Source: CAYGZC01 sp964354225 (GTDB lineage: Bacteria; Bacteroidota; Ignavibacteria; UBA10030; SZUA-254). From it: a stretch of 18,128 nucleotides of DNA. A program made the translations under genes and the position numbers. The DNA lies in assembly GCA_964354225.1 (NCBI GenBank), contig CAYGZC010000297.1:1-18128 (forward strand). Reading direction: 5' to 3'. This document shows positions 1 through 8,488 of this stretch, piece after piece. A model generated the notes under the pieces. That model was given only the letters and a program-made list of their open reading frames with translations. It was not told the origin of the DNA and did no database searches. Positions within the stretch are counted from its first letter, which is position 1; the number at the start of each line of letters is the position of its first letter.

Positions 1-1
1 G

Positions 2-361
2 AGCCAGGGTCCACAAGGCGCCGGCGGTGCGCAAGGCACCCGCGGCTATCAGGGCTATCGCGGCTACCAGGGTGATACGGGAGCCGGTACGCAAGGTCCC
101 CAGGGTGCAACCGGAGCTGGCTCGCAGGGACCACAAGGCGCTGGTGGAGCACAGGGCACACGCGGCTATCAGGGTTATCGCGGCTACCAGGGCGACACCG
201 GAGCCGGTTCGCAGGGTCCACAAGGGGCGACGGGAGTCGGGAGCCAGGGACCACAAGGCGCTGGTGGAGCACAGGGCACACGCGGCTATCAGGGCTTTCG
301 CGGCTATCAGGGGTTCAGGGGCTGCCAGGGCTACCGTGGTTACCAGGGTGAGACCGGAGCC
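2..361 (+). repeat. 120-bp tandem repeat encoding collagen segments
   Basis: Three units begin at 2, 122 and 242. Each opens with a Ser-Gln-Gly-Pro-Gln-Gly block and runs into Gly-Tyr-Gln/Arg triplets, giving a 40-residue unit. A further related start lies at 365. Downstream to about 710 the sequence is made of shorter 9- to 36-bp variants of the GGYTAYCAGGGY type. Such arrays commonly expand or contract by slippage or recombination. Confidence 0.85.
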
Positions 362-1228
362 GGTTCGCAGGGTCCGCAAGGCGCCGGCGGTGCGCAGGGC
401 ACCGGAGGCTACCAGGGTTATCGGGGTTACCAGGGTACCAGAGGCTATCAGGGTTATCGCGGCTATCAAGGTACTAGAGGTTACCAGGGCACTAAGGGTT
501 ACCAGGGCTATCGCGGCTACCAAGGCACCAAGGGCTATCAGGGCTATCGTGGCTACCAGGGCACCAAGGGCTATCAGGGCTACCGTGGCTACCAGGGCAC
601 CAGGGGCTATCAGGGTTATCGCGGCTACCAGGGATACCGCGGCTATCAGGGCACCAGAGGCTACCAGGGTTATCGAGGCTATCAGGGTTACAGGGGCTAT
701 CAGGGCTATAAGGGCACTACAGGCGCAAAGCCAGCCGGACAATTGATCCTGACCTCGGCTGGAGGATGGCCCAGCACGACATCGGGTTGTGCGGCAAACG
801 TCAAATGGGAAACTGCCACCAATAAAAATGATCTGTATTCGCTGGACTTTGATGCTACGGGGATCGAGTACGCCCAGTGGACAGTGGGGATGCCATCGGA
901 TTGGGACGGTGGCACGGTCACGGCAGTGTTTCACTGGACGGCGGCTAGTGGATCTGGTGGCGTGATGTGGGGATTGGCCGGAGTGGCCTACGGTAACGAT
1001 GACGCGCTCGATGCGGCATTCGGCACGCCCCAGGAGGCTTCGGATACGTTGATTACGGCGGGTGATGAACACATCACATCGGCGACATCGGCGATCACGA
1101 TCGCAGGCACGCCGGCTGCCAGCGAGATTGTACAGTTTCGAGTATACCGTGATCCCACAGATGGCGCTGATACGTTGGCCGTGGACGCCCGGCTGCTGGC
1201 TATTCGAGTGACGTTTACGAGGGCATAA
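2..1228 (+). CDS. Collagen-like phage fibre protein, 5' partial
   Basis: The frame is open from base 2, so the gene begins outside the window; 408 residues are visible. Residues 1 to about 242 are Gly-X-Y collagen-like triplets, mostly GYQ, GYR, GTR, GTK, GPQ and GAQ, with regular two-residue breaks (GA before GTQ or GSQ). The remaining ~165 residues form a Gly/Thr-rich beta-type C-terminal domain (IEYAQWTVGMPSDW, then AGDEH, DTLAVDARLLAIRV). From memory this resembles the tip domain found after collagen stalks in phage fibres and putative receptor-binding proteins. The inferred role is a trimeric fibre with a collagen stalk and a host-binding tip. An ATG at 743 lies in frame but falls inside the continuous protein, so it is not taken as the start. 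The stop is one base from the next ATG, indicating coupled translation. Tyr replaces Pro in most X positions, which is odd for a collagen helix. Confidence 0.85.
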   Translation, partial: SQGPQGAGGAQGTRGYQGYRGYQGDTGAGTQGPQGATGAGSQGPQGAGGAQGTRGYQGYRGYQGDTGAGSQGPQGATGVGSQGPQGAGGAQGTRGYQGFRGYQGFRGCQGYRGYQGETGAGSQGPQGAGGAQGTGGYQGYRGYQGTRGYQGYRGYQGTRGYQGTKGYQGYRGYQGTKGYQGYRGYQGTKGYQGYRGYQGTRGYQGYRGYQGYRGYQGTRGYQGYRGYQGYRGYQGYKGTTGAKPAGQLILTSAGGWPSTTSGCAANVKWETATNKNDLYSLDFDATGIEYAQWTVGMPSDWDGGTVTAVFHWTAASGSGGVMWGLAGVAYGNDDALDAAFGTPQEASDTLITAGDEHITSATSAITIAGTPAASEIVQFRVYRDPTDGADTLAVDARLLAIRVTFTRA

Positions 1229-1229
1229 C

Positions 1230-1565
1230 ATGATCACAGTCGTAGTGCACTTCGCGAAGAACGGCGGCGATTCGGCGACAGGCTTGACGCTGGTCGAGAT
1301 CGACCTCTATTTGACGGCCATCGCGAAGACGATTGGCGTACAGACGGTGATCTGGGATGGCACGCAGCACCCGACGGCAGAGATCGCTGACTTGGGGATG
1401 TACCTGCGCCAGTACGCAAATGAGGATTTGGACACCTACGAGTACGTGGGTGGGGGGCACTATACGGGTGCGGACGTGCTCGACAGCGAATGGATTACAG
1501 GAGCCGCCGGCCTGATCGGAGATCGCGGCCAGTACGGGATCACAATTCTCGATGAGCTGGTGTAA
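1230..1565 (+). CDS. Small phage tail/baseplate-type hypothetical protein
   Basis: This 111-aa protein starts with ATG one base after the fibre stop, so it is probably translated by coupling. It has no signal peptide, membrane segment or catalytic motif that I can see. It is acidic and beta-rich in appearance (TVIWDGTQHPTAEIADLGMYLRQYANEDLDTYEYV, quoted in part). From memory, similar small proteins of unknown function occur beside fibre and tape-measure genes of siphovirus-like elements. The likely role is a fibre accessory or tail-attached protein, judged only from its position. No function is assigned. Confidence 0.7.
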   Translation: MITVVVHFAKNGGDSATGLTLVEIDLYLTAIAKTIGVQTVIWDGTQHPTAEIADLGMYLRQYANEDLDTYEYVGGGHYTGADVLDSEWITGAAGLIGDRGQYGITILDELV

Positions 1566-1584
1566 GACGACGTGGAGGTGACTG

Positions 1585-2322
1585 ATGCCTAATAGCTATG
1601 TTGTTGGCAATCGGGTGCGCGTCAAGGTGACGTTCACGGACGCCGGTGGAGTTTATGTCGATCCGACTGACGTGTATTGGGATTGCACCGACCCATCGGG
1701 CAATGTCACCAGCCTGCACTACGGGGTGGACGCCCCGCTGGCCAAGACGGCCGTAGGGCACTACCAGACCGACATCGACGTGGACGAGGCGGGGAGTTGG
1801 CTATACCGCTGGTATTCGACCGGTACGGGCCAGACGTCCGGCTATAACACCTTCACGGTGACGGACGGCACGGCAACCACGGAATCGGGCACGACGACGA
1901 TAACGCTGGTTATCGGCAGCACGCTGAACGTGACAATCTCCGGGTTGACGATCCCCGCGACGTGGTTGACCTGCCGCTGGACACTAAAACGGCATAAATG
2001 GCAGACGGACGCCGAGGCGATCGTGCAGATCGTGGCGAGCAATCCGGGCGTCGGGACGGACGGGCTGAAGTACCTGCTTGGCGCGGGGCCGGTCTCGCCG
2101 ATCACGCAGGCGGACGGGGCGCTGACCGTGACGCAGGCCGCGGGCACGGTGCGGGTGGTGCTGTCTAACGAGGCGACGGCGGAGCTGGATGAGATCGTCG
2201 GCAAGCATAACGAGCTCGAGGGTTTATCGTGGGATGTGAAGTTCGCCGAGTCGGATGGCACGGCGGGGCCGGCGTTGACGACGGGGGACGGCGTGATCAC
2301 GTATGAGGTGAGTTGGGACTGA
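1585..2322 (+). CDS. Two-domain Ig-like / BppU-N-like phage tail protein
   Basis: This 245-aa protein has an ATG preceded by a strong GGAGG at 1574-1578, six bases upstream. Residues 1-95 look like an Ig-like beta sandwich with alternating strands (RVRVKVTFTDAGG, then VYWDCTDPSGNV, GSWLYRWYSTGTG, YNTFTV). Such domains are known in phage structural proteins. Residues about 105-245 look like a second beta domain (GSTLNVTISGLTIPATWLTCRWTLK near its start, ending DGVITYEVSWD), weakly recalling the N-terminal domain of BppU-type baseplate proteins. Its position just before the tape measure gene, with TGATG overlap into it, supports a tail or baseplate structural role. The domain names are inferred by eye and are not certain. 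Confidence 0.75.
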   Translation: MPNSYVVGNRVRVKVTFTDAGGVYVDPTDVYWDCTDPSGNVTSLHYGVDAPLAKTAVGHYQTDIDVDEAGSWLYRWYSTGTGQTSGYNTFTVTDGTATTESGTTTITLVIGSTLNVTISGLTIPATWLTCRWTLKRHKWQTDAEAIVQIVASNPGVGTDGLKYLLGAGPVSPITQADGALTVTQAAGTVRVVLSNEATAELDEIVGKHNELEGLSWDVKFAESDGTAGPALTTGDGVITYEVSWD

Positions 2323-5258
2323 TGGCCATTCAGCTCGGGTCGGCCCACGGGAAGGTGACCATCGATGCGTCGGGCGTCAACTCCGGGGTTGATGCGGCGC
2401 AGAAGTCGATGGGCGGGCTGCAATCATCGTTTGAGAAGATCGGCTCATCGCTGAGCGGGATCGGGCAGACGATGACTGTCGGAGTGACGCTGCCACTCGT
2501 GGGTATTGGGACGGCGGCGGTGATGGCGGCCAGCGATCTCGAAGAGTCGATGAACAAGGTCAACGTGGTGTTTGGGGCTAGCGCGACGGAGATCCAAGCG
2601 TGGAGCCAGACCGCAGCGACGTCCTTTGGCCTAAGCCGGCAACAGGCATTGGAGGCGGTCGGTACGTTCGGCAACCTGTTCACAGCGATGGGCATTACCG
2701 CCGAGCCTACCAAGGATATGAGCACCGGCTTGGTGCAGCTCGCCGCTGATCTGGCGAGCTTCAATAATATCCCGGTGGACGTGGCGCTTGAGAAATTACG
2801 GGCCGGACTCGTGGGCGAGATGGAGCCACTGCGCATGCTGGGGGTGAACCTCAACGCAGCATCCGTCCAAGCCAAAGCGATGGAGATGGGGCTGGCGGAC
2901 TCGACCAAAGAGCTGACGCCGGCGATGCTGGCCCAGGCACGTTATGCACTGATCATGGAGCAGACGACAACGGCGCAAGGGGATTTCGCACGCACCTCGG
3001 ATGGCATGGCTAACTCGATGCGGATCATGCAGGCTGACCTGAAGAACGCGGCGGCCAGTCTGGGTGTGCAGCTCCTGCCCATCGTCACCAAGCTGGTGCA
3101 GGCGCTGTCGGGGGCGGTCCAGTGGTTCAGCGACCTGCCGGAGCCGGTGAAAAAGGCGATCCTGGTGTTCGGAGGGTTGGCTGCCGCGCTGGGTCCGGTG
3201 CTGATGGTCGTCGGGCAGGTGATGACCGTCGTCGGCGGGCTGGCGGGAGCCGGCGGGCTCGGAGCACTGGCGGCGGCCTTCGCGCCGGTGGCGGCAGCGG
3301 CCCTGCCTGTAATCGCTGTTATCGCGGCGATTGTCTTGGCGGTGATCGCCGTCAAAGAGGCGTGGGAGCATAACTTCCTGGGGATGCGCGACGCCCTCAG
3401 CGCCATCGGCGAGGCGATCGGGACGACGTTCAACGCGATCAAGGAGATCGTGACCGCATTTTTCGCCTTCCTGAAGGGGGATATCTCGATCGACGAGATG
3501 GGGGCGCGGATGCAGAACGCGCTTGCCGGGATCGGGGAGGCATGGCAGAACGCCTGGAATGCCATTGCCGAGTGGTGGAGCGGCCTGGCGCCCCGGCTGG
3601 CGGAGATTGGCACGCGGATCATGGACGCCATCCGAGAGGCCATCGTCGGCGCGCTGGCCAATTTCCTGGCGCCGATCATGGGCGGCGTGGATAACGCCCG
3701 GCTGGCAATCGAGACGGCCTTCACCAACATCGGCGCATTCATCGACAACATCTGGACCGGGATCCAGACCGCGGCAGCCGCGGCGTGGGAGCTGATCAAG
3801 GGTGTGATCACGACGGCGGTCGAGGTGCTGCGCACCAGCCTGGGCGTGATCTTTCAACTGATCAGCGGAGACTTCGAGGGCGCCTGGTCCACATTGCAGG
3901 AGGGGGCCGCGAACATTTGGGGCGCGGTGCGGGACACCATCGTCAACGTCGCCAACGAGATCGCTCCCGCCCTGGCCTCGGCATGGGATAGCGTCCAGAG
4001 CGGGGCCGAAAGCGCGTGGGGCAACGTCCAGAACGCGGCCACTACAGCCTGGCAGGGGATCAAGGACGCGATTTCGAGCGTGGTGGCCAGCATCGGCGAC
4101 GGACTCAGCGCCTCGTGGGCCAATGTCCAGACCGCCAGCGAGACGGCCTGGTCGAACATCCAGAGCGCGGCGACCACAGCCTGGGAGGGGATCAAGGAAG
4201 CGATTGCGAGCGTGGTTGCCAGCATCGGCGACGGCCTCAGCGCCTCGTGGGCCAATGTCCAGAGCGCCAGTGAGACCGCCTGGTCGAACATCCGAAGCGC
4301 GGCGACTACGGCATGGAACGGGATCACCGAGGCGATCGGCACCATCGCCGACGGGATCGGCGGCCGGCTGAGCACGGCCTGGGACGGGCTGACCGGCACC
4401 GTGGCGACGATCTGGAACGGCATCGTCGATACGATCAGTAACATCATCGGCGGTCTGGAGCGGATCATCGTCGGAATCCTGGAGACCGTGGCGTCGGCGG
4501 TGGGCGGAGCAGCCAGGGATATCATCTTCGCCATCGCCGGCGGACTCGGCTCGGGGATCACCGAGGCAAGGCCGACCGCCGACCTGGATCAGCTCGGAAG
4601 TGATGTATTGCAAATCCTGAGGGACCTGGGGACCGACAGCAAGAGTTTCGCCAGCGATGTGATGGCCTACATCGCCGATGGGTTCTGGTCCGGGCTGGAG
4701 GGCGGGAACGCCTGGGGTGCGTTCGACACCCTCTACGATGACGTACTCGATATCATCTACAGCCTGGCGAACGATGCCTATGATGCCGGCAAGGCCGTTG
4801 GCCAATCGGTTGCCGACGGCATCTACGACAGCATCGGCGCGGCCGAGGATGCGGCCTGGGCGCTGGCCGATGCGGTGGCGGCCATCCTGCCCGGGTCGGA
4901 CGCCGAGCGTGGGCCCCTCAGCAACCTGACGGCGCGCGGCAAGTCGCTGCCGGGGACGCTGGCGGCGGGGATGCGGAGCGGAGAGGGATCGCTGCTGCGG
5001 ACCGCCACCAGCATGATGGCCGATCTGAGCAGCCTGTTGACGACATCGGGCTCGGTTGGGATGCAACTGGCAGGCGCTGCCTCTGGCGCCGGAGCCGGGG
5101 CGACTGCCGGCGGCGCGGCAGGTAAGGCAGCTTATCAGCCGCCCGTCTCGCAGCAGGTGACGCTGAACGTGGCCCGAGTGGGCGATGACGTTGACGTGGA
5201 ACGGCTGGCGTACCGCGTGGCCGAGGTGCTCAAGTGGCGCCAGGGGTCTAGGGGGTGA
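2322..5258 (+). CDS. Phage tail tape measure protein (TP901/PhageMin_Tail type)
   Basis: This 978-aa protein sets tail length and is normally ejected with the DNA. The ATG at 2322 overlaps the previous stop (TGATG); an in-frame TTG at 2313 is less likely because it lies only two bases after the GAGGTG. Residues ~65-270 match the TP901-type tape measure core (SDLEESMNKVNVVFGASATE, LSRQQALEAVGTFGNLF, LEKLRAGLVGEMEPLRMLGV). Residues ~280-350 are strongly hydrophobic with several candidate membrane-spanning helices, typical of these proteins. Residues 554-707 are fourteen 11-residue units starting AW, SW or similar. The C-terminus carries a motif I recall from tape measure ends (PGSDAERGPLSNLTARGKSL). 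No lytic transglycosylase or peptidase domain is visible. Assignment is secure from length, domain order and the tail neighbours. Confidence 0.95.
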   Translation: MAIQLGSAHGKVTIDASGVNSGVDAAQKSMGGLQSSFEKIGSSLSGIGQTMTVGVTLPLVGIGTAAVMAASDLEESMNKVNVVFGASATEIQAWSQTAATSFGLSRQQALEAVGTFGNLFTAMGITAEPTKDMSTGLVQLAADLASFNNIPVDVALEKLRAGLVGEMEPLRMLGVNLNAASVQAKAMEMGLADSTKELTPAMLAQARYALIMEQTTTAQGDFARTSDGMANSMRIMQADLKNAAASLGVQLLPIVTKLVQALSGAVQWFSDLPEPVKKAILVFGGLAAALGPVLMVVGQVMTVVGGLAGAGGLGALAAAFAPVAAAALPVIAVIAAIVLAVIAVKEAWEHNFLGMRDALSAIGEAIGTTFNAIKEIVTAFFAFLKGDISIDEMGARMQNALAGIGEAWQNAWNAIAEWWSGLAPRLAEIGTRIMDAIREAIVGALANFLAPIMGGVDNARLAIETAFTNIGAFIDNIWTGIQTAAAAAWELIKGVITTAVEVLRTSLGVIFQLISGDFEGAWSTLQEGAANIWGAVRDTIVNVANEIAPALASAWDSVQSGAESAWGNVQNAATTAWQGIKDAISSVVASIGDGLSASWANVQTASETAWSNIQSAATTAWEGIKEAIASVVASIGDGLSASWANVQSASETAWSNIRSAATTAWNGITEAIGTIADGIGGRLSTAWDGLTGTVATIWNGIVDTISNIIGGLERIIVGILETVASAVGGAARDIIFAIAGGLGSGITEARPTADLDQLGSDVLQILRDLGTDSKSFASDVMAYIADGFWSGLEGGNAWGAFDTLYDDVLDIIYSLANDAYDAGKAVGQSVADGIYDSIGAAEDAAWALADAVAAILPGSDAERGPLSNLTARGKSLPGTLAAGMRSGEGSLLRTATSMMADLSSLLTTSGSVGMQLAGAASGAGAGATAGGAAGKAAYQPPVSQQVTLNVARVGDDVDVERLAYRVAEVLKWRQGSRG
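3981..4442 (+). repeat. Hendecad repeat in tape measure gene, with 132-bp near-identical units
   Basis: The DNA encodes fourteen consecutive 11-residue units, most starting with Ala-Trp or Ser-Trp followed by a pattern like xxVQxAxxT. On top of this is a 44-residue (132-bp) higher-order repeat: the AW-x-GI-K/T-x-AI motif starts at 4047, 4179 and 4311, exactly 132 bp apart, and the intervening blocks are nearly identical. Repeats with regularly spaced Trp or Phe are a known feature of tape measure proteins. Gain or loss of units would change tail length in fixed steps. Confidence 0.9.
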
Positions 5259-5262
5259 CACG

Positions 5263-6654
5263 GTGACAATACTGCGACTTACGGATGGTCCGACGACGAT
5301 TAACCTCACGGGAGGCTTCATCACGCTGGCAGGCTATGTGCCGGTCGAGCCGGAGCTGTCCGCGGTGGAGTTTGAGCCGACCACGGTGATGGACGGCGGG
5401 GAAGTGGCGGCGATCACCCGGCGCAACGTCACCGAGCAGTGCCAGATCACCATTGCCGCCGACACGCAGGACGAGGTACAGATGCAGCTCCGCGATCTGC
5501 AAACGATGATCATGCGGGTGATCGAATACCAGAACCGCAAGGGCGGCACCCGGGTCTATGTGGAGTTCTCACCGGACGACACGGACGTATACCGCAGCGA
5601 GCTGCTGTATGCCAGGCTCGAGCTGGGCGAGAATCCGCTGAGCTGGCTGGCAGGCGGGCCGGCCCTCTCGGCGGCGATCATCTGGAAGCGCCGATTCTAC
5701 TGGGAGGGCGCCGAGCAGTACCTCGACCTGGTGAACACCCACGGCGCCGGCAAGGCTGGCGTGCTGGTGTACAACCATTACGACGATGCCAACGACAACT
5801 GGGTGGACGTTTCGGGGCCTGACGTGGAGGGCGTGGTCCCGACGCCGGCCAAGATCGAGATCCTGAACAACTACGCCTCCGGAATCCTGGGCAACGTCAT
5901 CATCGGGCACAACGTCTATGCCGATCCCGGCGAGATCATGCCGGTGCTGGAATGCGAGCTGGCGACGACGACCATCGGCAGCGCGATCGACGATTCCGAC
6001 TGCTCGGCGACGGCCTACATGCAGGTGGACCTGGCGGATAGCCGGGAGGTCCTGATGACGTGGACGATCAGCTCGGCGGACCTGAGCCACTTTCGCGGGC
6101 GCTTCTTCCGGCTGTGGCTGCGCTGCCAGGCCGCGCCGACCGAGGGCACCTACCTGCTGCCCAAACTGATCCTGGGCGTAGGCTCGAGCCAGGTGGCGGC
6201 CGAGGGCCAGGAATCGCTCCTGGACGCGAGCGGTCTGCTGCAGGATCTGGGAGTGTTGCAGATCCCGCCCTACTTGATGGGCGAGACTGGGGTGCTCTAC
6301 CAGATGGACCTGGCGCTGTACGGGCGGCGCACCGGCGGCGGCAGCCTCTCGGCGGACGTCCTGCTGCTAATGCCGCTGGACAGCTACCGCGAGCTGAGAC
6401 CGCGAGGCCACGGTGTTGACGTAGACATAACACTCGTAGATGACGGAATCGAGGATGTGGTGTATGCCGAGGGCTACGGCGCCGGCGGTGATGAGCGGAC
6501 CGGATTCTATTACGCGTTGGGGCCGAAGGTCATGCTGGTGCCGGGCAACAACCAGCGCGTCTACTTCCTGATGAGCAACACGGCGGGCGGCAGCGAGATC
6601 GACCGGCTGATCTATGTGCGGGCGGCGTACAGACCGCGGCGGCTGACGATCTGA
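5263..6654 (+). CDS. Distal tail (Dit)-like / tail-tip protein
   Basis: The chosen start is the GTG at 5263 (463 aa), seven bases after an AGGGGG at 5250-5255 and just beyond the tape measure stop. An upstream start at 5185 would overlap the tape measure gene and adds unrelated Arg/Trp-rich residues. The protein is beta-rich, with an N-terminal ~135 residues of tail-hub character (LTDGPTTINLTGGFITLAGY, then WKRRFYWEGAEQY near residue 141). A galactose-binding-like beta region follows (VLVYNHYDDANDNWVDV, then AKIEILNN). Immediate position after the tape measure gene is where Dit-type proteins, which link tail tube to baseplate, are usually found. The role is inferred from position and general fold pattern; I see no diagnostic motif. 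Confidence 0.75.
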   Translation: MTILRLTDGPTTINLTGGFITLAGYVPVEPELSAVEFEPTTVMDGGEVAAITRRNVTEQCQITIAADTQDEVQMQLRDLQTMIMRVIEYQNRKGGTRVYVEFSPDDTDVYRSELLYARLELGENPLSWLAGGPALSAAIIWKRRFYWEGAEQYLDLVNTHGAGKAGVLVYNHYDDANDNWVDVSGPDVEGVVPTPAKIEILNNYASGILGNVIIGHNVYADPGEIMPVLECELATTTIGSAIDDSDCSATAYMQVDLADSREVLMTWTISSADLSHFRGRFFRLWLRCQAAPTEGTYLLPKLILGVGSSQVAAEGQESLLDASGLLQDLGVLQIPPYLMGETGVLYQMDLALYGRRTGGGSLSADVLLLMPLDSYRELRPRGHGVDVDITLVDDGIEDVVYAEGYGAGGDERTGFYYALGPKVMLVPGNNQRVYFLMSNTAGGSEIDRLIYVRAAYRPRRLTI

Positions 6655-6729
6655 CGCGGAGACACGGGGACGCGGTGAAGTGAAGGGGAGACGGGCGATA
6701 ACTTGCGTTATCGGAGCAGGGCGTGAGAT
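6655..6729. repeat. Junction with GGAGACACGG-type repeat and GTTATC hairpin
   Basis: This 75-bp gap has no gene. It starts with a G/A-rich segment containing GGAGACACGGGGACG, echoed just before the next fibre gene (8480-8491). A perfect hairpin follows: CGATAAC at 6696-6702, a four-base TTGC loop, and GTTATCG at 6707-6713. No T-run follows, so it is not a standard terminator. Related GATAA/TTATC hairpins occur at other junctions in the window. Confidence 0.6.
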
Positions 6730-8460
6730 GTGAATGGCAACCGTAGGGGGCTGATCGCAGTGATGGGGGGGGCAGTCGTGGGGCTGCTGATCCTGATCGC
6801 GTGTGTCAGTATCACGATCTACGAGGCTCCGAAACCTACCGCGGAAGTGCTGGCCAACGACGTAGGCGAACCCCTTGCGGATATGCCAACGGCTGTGCCA
6901 TTAGATTCATGTAAGGTGGATTTCATAGCAAAGGACTTAGGAGTTCCAGTTGCACTCGGGAATGGCCTCTCAGCGTCATACTATTGGGATTTTAATGGGC
7001 TGTACCAGTGGTCCTGGTTCAATGACGGCATCTTCGGGACGGTACCCGAAGGGGATCCCCACTATCCCTATGTTTATGAATGGCGCGCAATCGGTGCAGG
7101 GGCCGGAATAGACGCTGCGTACTTCCCGGGCATTCACATACTGGGCAACTACGGTTACATTTACGGCGCGGGTGACTATCTGATACATGATGGTTCTTGC
7201 TATGAGCCCGGCTGGCCCCCTGACTGTCAATGGGGTTCGTTTAATGATACCGGAGTGCTTGCGGCTGATGGCTGGAGTTCTTACGACATAACCATCAGAT
7301 CGCATGTGACCCAGGGCATGGCTTGCACGTGCAATGCCAATTACCTATGGCTCTATATGGAGGTGAATATCATCGGTTGTGGCGCGGGAGCGGATGAAAT
7401 TACACCTACCCCAGCAACACTGACGCCGTGGCCTACCTACACGCCAGGCCCAACCAGGACACCCACGTTGACTCCATCGGTGACGCGGACTCCATCCCCG
7501 ACTCGCACTCTTCGGCCGACGCGGACGCCAAGGCCCACCTCAACGCCGAGGTTATCGAGCACGCCCAGGCCAACCCGAACGCCAAGGCTCACCAACACGC
7601 CGCGCCCGACGAACACGCCGCGCCCGACATTCACGCCGCGCCCGACGATGACGCCGCGCAGCTCGGCGACGCTGCGGCCGACCGCGACGCTGCGCCCGAC
7701 GCGGACGGTTGGGCCGACGCGCACGCTGCGCCCGACCAGCACGACACGGCCAACCGGGACACCACGGACGACAGGCACGCCACGGCCGACCTATACACCG
7801 AGACCGACAGGGACGCTGCGCCCGACCAGCACGCTGCGCCCGACGAGCACCACGGGACCGTCGCGGACGCCGCGCCCGAGCTCGACGCCACGGCCACCGA
7901 CCGCAACACCGTGCCTGCCCTGGGTCAGCGAGGTGCTGGCGCGACCGGTGCCGACCGGAACGCCATGCACGGACTGGAACGAGCGCAGCGGGTGCGGCAA
8001 CAACGACGCGTACGTGGAGATCGGCATGTGTGAGCAGCAGAGCCTGGCCGGATGGCAGCTCGAGGTGTGGAGTCCGCAGGCGACGCCGGAATGTCGCTAT
8101 GTCTACCGCACAGATAATGTCAGCGGTCCGCTCAAGCTGATCTGGTTGGACTCCATGACCAACGGACTCGGGACCCAACTGTGCAGCTCATTCCCGATCT
8201 CGGGCACGGTCAAGCTGTACAACGACCGGGTGGCCCGGAGCACGGCTACACCGATAATCACGGTTACCGGCACACCGCCGACGAGCACGCCCAGTCCGAC
8301 GGGCACGCCGGCCACGAGCACCCCGACGGTGGTGCCGCGCGGGACGCAGATCGCGACGCGAGTTTACCAGGCGGTGACGCCCGGCAACAGTTACGCGGCG
8401 CAGAACTGGGCGACGCCCTTGGGGACGTGGGGCGATTATACGCCGAGCCCGGGAAGATGA
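6730..8460 (+). CDS. Membrane-anchored Thr-Pro-rich protein with lamin-tail-like domain
   Basis: This 576-aa protein starts at GTG 6730; the start is moderately sure because the ribosome site is weak, and an ATG at 6763 is an alternative. Residues 1-30 are a positive stretch plus a hydrophobic helix (GAVVGLLILIACVSITIY), a signal anchor. Residues ~50-220 form a Trp/Tyr/Cys-containing domain I do not recognise, visibly AT-richer in DNA than its neighbours. Residues ~225-393 are a long TPRPT/TP-x linker of the kind common in secreted Chloroflexota proteins. Residues ~395-510 resemble a lamin-tail domain (VSEVLARP, DAYVEIGMC, LAGWQLEVWS, ISGTVKLYND) with several Cys. A second short Thr-Pro linker and ~35-residue tail follow. 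It lies between the distal-tail-like and hub-like genes, where such a protein is unexpected. It may be an acquired surface or adhesion protein; function unknown. Confidence 0.8.
   Translation: MNGNRRGLIAVMGGAVVGLLILIACVSITIYEAPKPTAEVLANDVGEPLADMPTAVPLDSCKVDFIAKDLGVPVALGNGLSASYYWDFNGLYQWSWFNDGIFGTVPEGDPHYPYVYEWRAIGAGAGIDAAYFPGIHILGNYGYIYGAGDYLIHDGSCYEPGWPPDCQWGSFNDTGVLAADGWSSYDITIRSHVTQGMACTCNANYLWLYMEVNIIGCGAGADEITPTPATLTPWPTYTPGPTRTPTLTPSVTRTPSPTRTLRPTRTPRPTSTPRLSSTPRPTRTPRLTNTPRPTNTPRPTFTPRPTMTPRSSATLRPTATLRPTRTVGPTRTLRPTSTTRPTGTPRTTGTPRPTYTPRPTGTLRPTSTLRPTSTTGPSRTPRPSSTPRPPTATPCLPWVSEVLARPVPTGTPCTDWNERSGCGNNDAYVEIGMCEQQSLAGWQLEVWSPQATPECRYVYRTDNVSGPLKLIWLDSMTNGLGTQLCSSFPISGTVKLYNDRVARSTATPIITVTGTPPTSTPSPTGTPATSTPTVVPRGTQIATRVYQAVTPGNSYAAQNWATPLGTWGDYTPSPGR
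7401..7908 (+). repeat. Thr-Pro linker-coding degenerate repeat
   Basis: A long degenerate array of CCGACG, ACGCCG and CGGCCGACG-type hexamers to dodecamers encodes TP, RPT and TNTPRP units. Its even composition keeps several other frames open, giving long artefactual ORFs on both strands. The array is prone to length change. Confidence 0.85.
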
Positions 8461-8488
8461 TACGGATACGGGTGGAGACGGAGACACG

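Noticed and set aside
27..746. A 239-codon open frame rich in Arg, Ala and Ile over the collagen repeat
   Set aside because: It is a shifted reading of the Gly-X-Y repeat. The frame at base 2 is continuous with the downstream fibre domain and gives the collagen pattern.
5185..5262. Longer start for the distal-tail-like gene
   Set aside because: It lies inside the tape measure gene and encodes out-of-character residues. GTG 5263 has a well-spaced ribosome site.
2796..5324. An 842-codon minus-strand open frame opposite the tape measure gene
   Set aside because: It is an antisense shadow in GC-rich DNA with Arg/Pro/His-rich composition and no recognisable domain. The tape measure gene on the plus strand is clear.
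7428..8033. Asp/His/Ala-rich 201-codon open frame, and several minus-strand frames, over the Thr-Pro repeat
   Set aside because: The stop-poor repeat opens many frames. Only the 6730 frame extends through a signal anchor and flanking domains.
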